Both the position numbers and the translations under genes were made by a program. From NCBI GenBank assembly GCA_002337925.1, contig DDHB01000043.1, forward strand, positions 18,666 through 26,364: a DNA stretch of 7,699 nt. Direction: 5' to 3'. The notes under the pieces were generated by a model, which ran no database searches, was not told the DNA's origin, and worked only from the letters and a program-made list of their open reading frames with translations. Of this stretch, positions 5,272 through 7,699 are shown in pieces (the stretch's first letter is position 1; every line of letters begins with the position of its first letter). The DNA is from Sporomusaceae bacterium UBA1887. GTDB lineage: Bacteria; Bacillota; Negativicutes; Sporomusales; DSM-15969.

Positions 5272-6804
5272 ATGTTGCTAGATGGCGATGTAAAAGCACA
5301 ACTATCTCAATATCTGCAATTAATGGAAGGCAATGTGCTGATTAAAGTCAGCGCAGGCAGCGACAGTGTATCTAGTGACATGATTGCTCTGGTAGAAGAG
5401 ATTTCTTCGATGTCTCCCTTGATCACAACCGAGAAGACGGAGCTGCCAAGGACACCTAGCTTTAGCATTCAGCGGGTAGGAGCAGATAGTGGAATAACAT
5501 TTGCCGGTATACCTTTGGGGCATGAATTTAATTCTTTGGTGCTAGCCTTGCTGCAGGTCAGTGGCAGAGCGCCGAAGGTTGAGCAAAAAGTAATTGATCA
5601 GATTAAGGCAGTTAAAGGCACCTATCGTTTTGAAACGTATATCAGCCTGACCTGCCATAATTGTCCAGAGGTTGTCCAGGCGTTAAATTTAATGAGTGTT
5701 CTCAATCCTGCCGTTACGCATACTATGGTGGATGGTGCTGTTTTTCAAGAGGAAGTTCAGGCTAAGAATATTATGGCAGTGCCTGTTGTTTACCTGAATG
5801 GTGAATTTTTCAGCAGCGGTCGTATGAGCGTTGAGGAAATACTAGCCAAACTCAGCGATAGTGTTCCTGACATAGCTGAGTTTGACGAAAAAGAACCGTT
5901 TGATATTCTGGTTGTAGGCAGCGGCCCCGCTGGAGCCAGTGCGGCTATTTATGCCGCAAGAAAAGGGATCCGTACAGGTATGGTTGCTGAGCGGTTTGGC
6001 GGTCAGGTTAAAGAGACGCTGGGAATTGAAAACTTTATCAGTATGAAATATACCGAGGGTCCCAAGCTTGCTGAAAGCCTGGAAGAGCATGTCAAAGAAT
6101 ATCCGGTTGACGTAATGAAGCTGCAGCGCGCCAAAAGTTTGGCAAAGAAAGAATTTGTAGAAGTTGAATTGGAAAATGGCGCTGTCTTAAAGAGTAAAGC
6201 GGTGATTCTCTCGACAGGTGCCCGGTGGCGCAATATTGGTGTACCGGGAGAAGCCGAATATAAAAATAAAGGGGTAGCGTATTGCCCTCATTGTGACGGT
6301 CCCTTGTTTAAAGGAAAGCGTGTGGCTGTCATCGGCGGCGGCAACTCCGGAATTGAAGCGGCAATTGATTTGGCAGGGATTGTAGAGCATGTGACGGTGC
6401 TGGAATTCATGCCCGAGCTGAAAGCAGATACTGTATTGCAGAAACGTTTATTCAACCTACCCAATGTGACTGTATTAAAAAATGTGCAAACTAAAGAGAT
6501 TACCGGTACAGATAAGGTTAACGGTTTGTCTTATATGGTTTGCGGTACAGAGGAGATCCATCGTCTGGAGCTGGAAGGCGTATTTATCCTGATTGGTCTC
6601 GTTCCCAACACCGAGTGGCTGAATGGCTCCGTAGAACGCAATCGCTTTGGTGAGATCGTTGTAGACAGCCATGGAGCGACGAATGTGCCAGGGGTATTCG
6701 CAGCAGGAGACTGCACGAACAGCCCGTATAAGCAGATTATTATTGCTATGGGATCCGGTGCGAATGCGGCACTAGGCGCATTTGACTACTTAATACGTAA
6801 CTGA
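5272..6804 (+). CDS. ahpF: Alkyl hydroperoxide reductase subunit F (NADH:AhpC disulfide reductase)
   Basis: Flavoprotein that carries electrons from NADH to AhpC. From the ATG at 5272 it is 510 residues (E. coli AhpF 521). Domains in order: an N-terminal tandem thioredoxin-fold region (about 1-200) with the redox pair C128-H-N-C131 in LTCHNCPEVVQALNLMSVLNP; an FAD-binding part starting at GSGPAG (216-221); the NAD(P)H-binding domain with GGGNSG (355-360); the thioredoxin-reductase-like redox pair C338-P-H-C341 in AYCPHCDGPLFKGKR; and the C-terminal FAD motif GVFAAGDCTNSPYKQI (474-489). Both CxxC centres are intact, so this is a full AhpF and not a thioredoxin reductase, which would lack the first 200 residues. 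Its ATG is 12 bases after the ahpC stop, so the two subunits are made from one mRNA. A terminator begins seven bases after the stop. Confidence 0.98.
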   Translation: MLLDGDVKAQLSQYLQLMEGNVLIKVSAGSDSVSSDMIALVEEISSMSPLITTEKTELPRTPSFSIQRVGADSGITFAGIPLGHEFNSLVLALLQVSGRAPKVEQKVIDQIKAVKGTYRFETYISLTCHNCPEVVQALNLMSVLNPAVTHTMVDGAVFQEEVQAKNIMAVPVVYLNGEFFSSGRMSVEEILAKLSDSVPDIAEFDEKEPFDILVVGSGPAGASAAIYAARKGIRTGMVAERFGGQVKETLGIENFISMKYTEGPKLAESLEEHVKEYPVDVMKLQRAKSLAKKEFVEVELENGAVLKSKAVILSTGARWRNIGVPGEAEYKNKGVAYCPHCDGPLFKGKRVAVIGGGNSGIEAAIDLAGIVEHVTVLEFMPELKADTVLQKRLFNLPNVTVLKNVQTKEITGTDKVNGLSYMVCGTEEIHRLELEGVFILIGLVPNTEWLNGSVERNRFGEIVVDSHGATNVPGVFAAGDCTNSPYKQIIIAMGSGANAALGAFDYLIRN

Positions 6805-6811
6805 TTTTAAA

Positions 6812-6850
6812 GGCGCAACGGAGATTATAATCTTCTTTGCGTCTTTCTTT
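6812..6850 (+). terminator. Intrinsic terminator of the ahpCF operon
   Basis: GGCGCAA (6812-6818) pairs with TTGCGTC (6837-6843) with one G-U pair, and after one mismatch GGAGAT (6820-6825) pairs with ATCTTC (6830-6835). The tail TTTCTTT follows (6844-6850). The stem starts seven bases after the ahpF stop. Confidence 0.8.
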
Positions 6851-6864
6851 AGTATGCAATGAAA

Positions 6865-6904
6865 ACAAGAAAACCACTGTTGTAGGAATACAACAGTGGT
6901 TTTC
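6865..6904 (-). terminator. 16-bp perfect hairpin between convergent genes, probable bidirectional terminator
   Basis: GAAAACCACTGTTGTA (6869-6884) and TACAACAGTGGTTTTC (6889-6904) form a perfect 16-bp stem with a GGAA loop. Read on the minus strand, the stem ends in TTTTC and is followed by TTGTTTTC, a U-rich tail suited to ending transcription of the autotransporter gene, whose stop is 26 bp away. On the plus strand it would serve as a backup to the ahpF terminator. Confidence 0.75.
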
Positions 6905-6929
6905 TGACTCAAAGCAGTTTTTGTAGAGC

Positions 6930-7694
6930 TTAGAAGCTTCTGCGGATACCGGCATTTAGGAGCCAGGGAGTCCTGACTTTGTCACCGGTAGTCTTGCTTG
7001 CCTCAAAATAGCCGCTGGTCTTGTCGTTAAATGCCGTTGTTACACCCAGGGCAAATTCCATATAGGTTTCCTTAAGGTCCTCTCGCATCGTAACCGGCGT
7101 CAGGCCGTCGCTGGACATGGTGACATCGGAGTGCGCATTAAACTCGCGGAGCAGGGAGGCCTGGAGGTAAAAGCTGTTTTGCTTAACTGTTTTGCCAACC
7201 ATAACACCGAGGCGGCCAATTACGCTGTTTAAGCCGTCCTGGCGTACCGAGGTGCCATCAGAGGCCGTAAAATCTGCACCGGTAATGCGGTTAAAGGTGA
7301 TTTCTGCCTGCGGTTCTATATACCATTGCTTGCTGAGTGGTTTGCGCAAGCCATATTCGGCAGACAGGCTGGTACCCCAGTTGTGATAGCTGGCATTTAC
7401 GGGAGTATTCTCATCGTTTTGCAGGTAGCTGGTAAAGCTGTTTCTGAGACGTCCCTGTTTTAAGATAAGGTCGAGAAAGTGGCCTTTATTGCCAAACCAG
7501 CTGCTATAGGCACCAATAGAGATGCTGCTGGCATCTCCGGTGCCGCGCTCCATGGTGGCATCAGCATTTAAGTAGCCTATCGTATAACCAGTAAAGCGTG
7601 TGCCGCTGTCAGAGACCTGCTTGGTATCATGCCCCCCTTGGAGGGCGGTGTATTTTTGTGTAGTGTGTCTGCCGTTACTACTGTTCGATTCCTG
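6930..7694 (-). CDS. Autotransporter beta-barrel domain, C-terminal part (partial, possibly broken)
   Basis: C-terminal outer-membrane translocator barrel of a type V (autotransporter) secreted protein; in the family it anchors the protein and exports an N-terminal passenger, which is not seen here. The visible part has 255 residues. The evidence is alternating amphipathic strands rich in G, Y and aromatics (for example RFTGYTIGYL, SISIGAYSSWF, HFLDLILKQGRL, WGTSLSAEYGLR, WYIEPQAEITF, SFYLQASLLREF, TYMEFALGVTTAF, TSGYFEASK) and the terminal LNAGIRRSF, a barrel-assembly signal ending in Phe. The frame continues upstream of the first Met (complement of 7551-7553) with barrel-like codons through YTALQGGHDTKQVSDSGTRFTGYTIGYL, so that Met is not the start. 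It then meets TAA at the complement of 7695-7697, before the roughly 260-280-residue barrel is complete. No ATG, GTG or TTG starts lie between the stop and that Met, and no signal peptide is seen. The G+C content (about 55% in sampled lines) is above that of the pepD-OPT genes. Confidence 0.8.
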   Translation of the reverse strand, partial: QESNSSNGRHTTQKYTALQGGHDTKQVSDSGTRFTGYTIGYLNADATMERGTGDASSISIGAYSSWFGNKGHFLDLILKQGRLRNSFTSYLQNDENTPVNASYHNWGTSLSAEYGLRKPLSKQWYIEPQAEITFNRITGADFTASDGTSVRQDGLNSVIGRLGVMVGKTVKQNSFYLQASLLREFNAHSDVTMSSDGLTPVTMREDLKETYMEFALGVTTAFNDKTSGYFEASKTTGDKVRTPWLLNAGIRRSF

Positions 7695-7699
7695 TTAAA

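Noticed and set aside
1..7699. CRISPR arrays, tRNA/rRNA genes, insertion sequences or phage genes
   Set aside because: No spaced direct repeats, tRNA-like cloverleaf, transposase motifs or terminal inverted repeats were seen on either strand.

Overview
The window (about 7.7 kb, moderately AT-rich) most likely comes from a diderm Firmicute (Negativicutes, for example the Sporomusa/Selenomonas/Veillonella lineages). The basis is the combination of Firmicute-like features (strong AGGAGG-type ribosome binding sites, an AhpC that reads like Bacillus-type sequences, compact intrinsic terminators) with the C-terminal beta-barrel of an autotransporter, which needs an outer membrane. This is an inference from recalled protein families; no database search was run.

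Layout. (1) Positions 3-3884, plus strand: an apparent peptide-use operon. It holds a 5'-truncated M20C cytosol dipeptidase (pepD; its start lies before the window), an OPT-family oligopeptide transporter and a YjaB-like GNAT acetyltransferase, closed by a hairpin terminator at 3933-3973. (2) Positions 4163-4384: a lone 73-residue, very basic protein with a CxC...CxxC zinc-ribbon-like pattern, with its own strong terminator at 4391-4439. (3) Positions 4551-6850: an ahpC-ahpF peroxidase operon. Its leader is densely structured: a dyad just upstream of -35, a good sigma-A-type promoter (TTGACG-N17-GATAAT), a PerR/Fur-like box at the expected transcription start, and a 13-bp stem-loop in the 5' UTR that shares bases with the box. 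A terminator follows ahpF. (4) Positions 6930-7694, minus strand: the C-terminal barrel of an autotransporter, convergent with ahpF and separated from it by a 16-bp perfect hairpin. The barrel frame hits an in-frame TAA at 7695-7697, only two bases from the window edge, so the gene may be broken.

How the genes fit together. The transporter would import small peptides and PepD would hydrolyse dipeptides (the family prefers Xaa-His) in the cytosol. AhpF passes electrons from NADH through FAD and two CxxC disulfide centres to AhpC, which reduces H2O2 and organic hydroperoxides. The two modules look like separate transcription units. I see no sign of a wholly new multi-gene system. The points most worth a second look are the layered ahpC control region, the orphan zinc-ribbon protein and the interrupted autotransporter.
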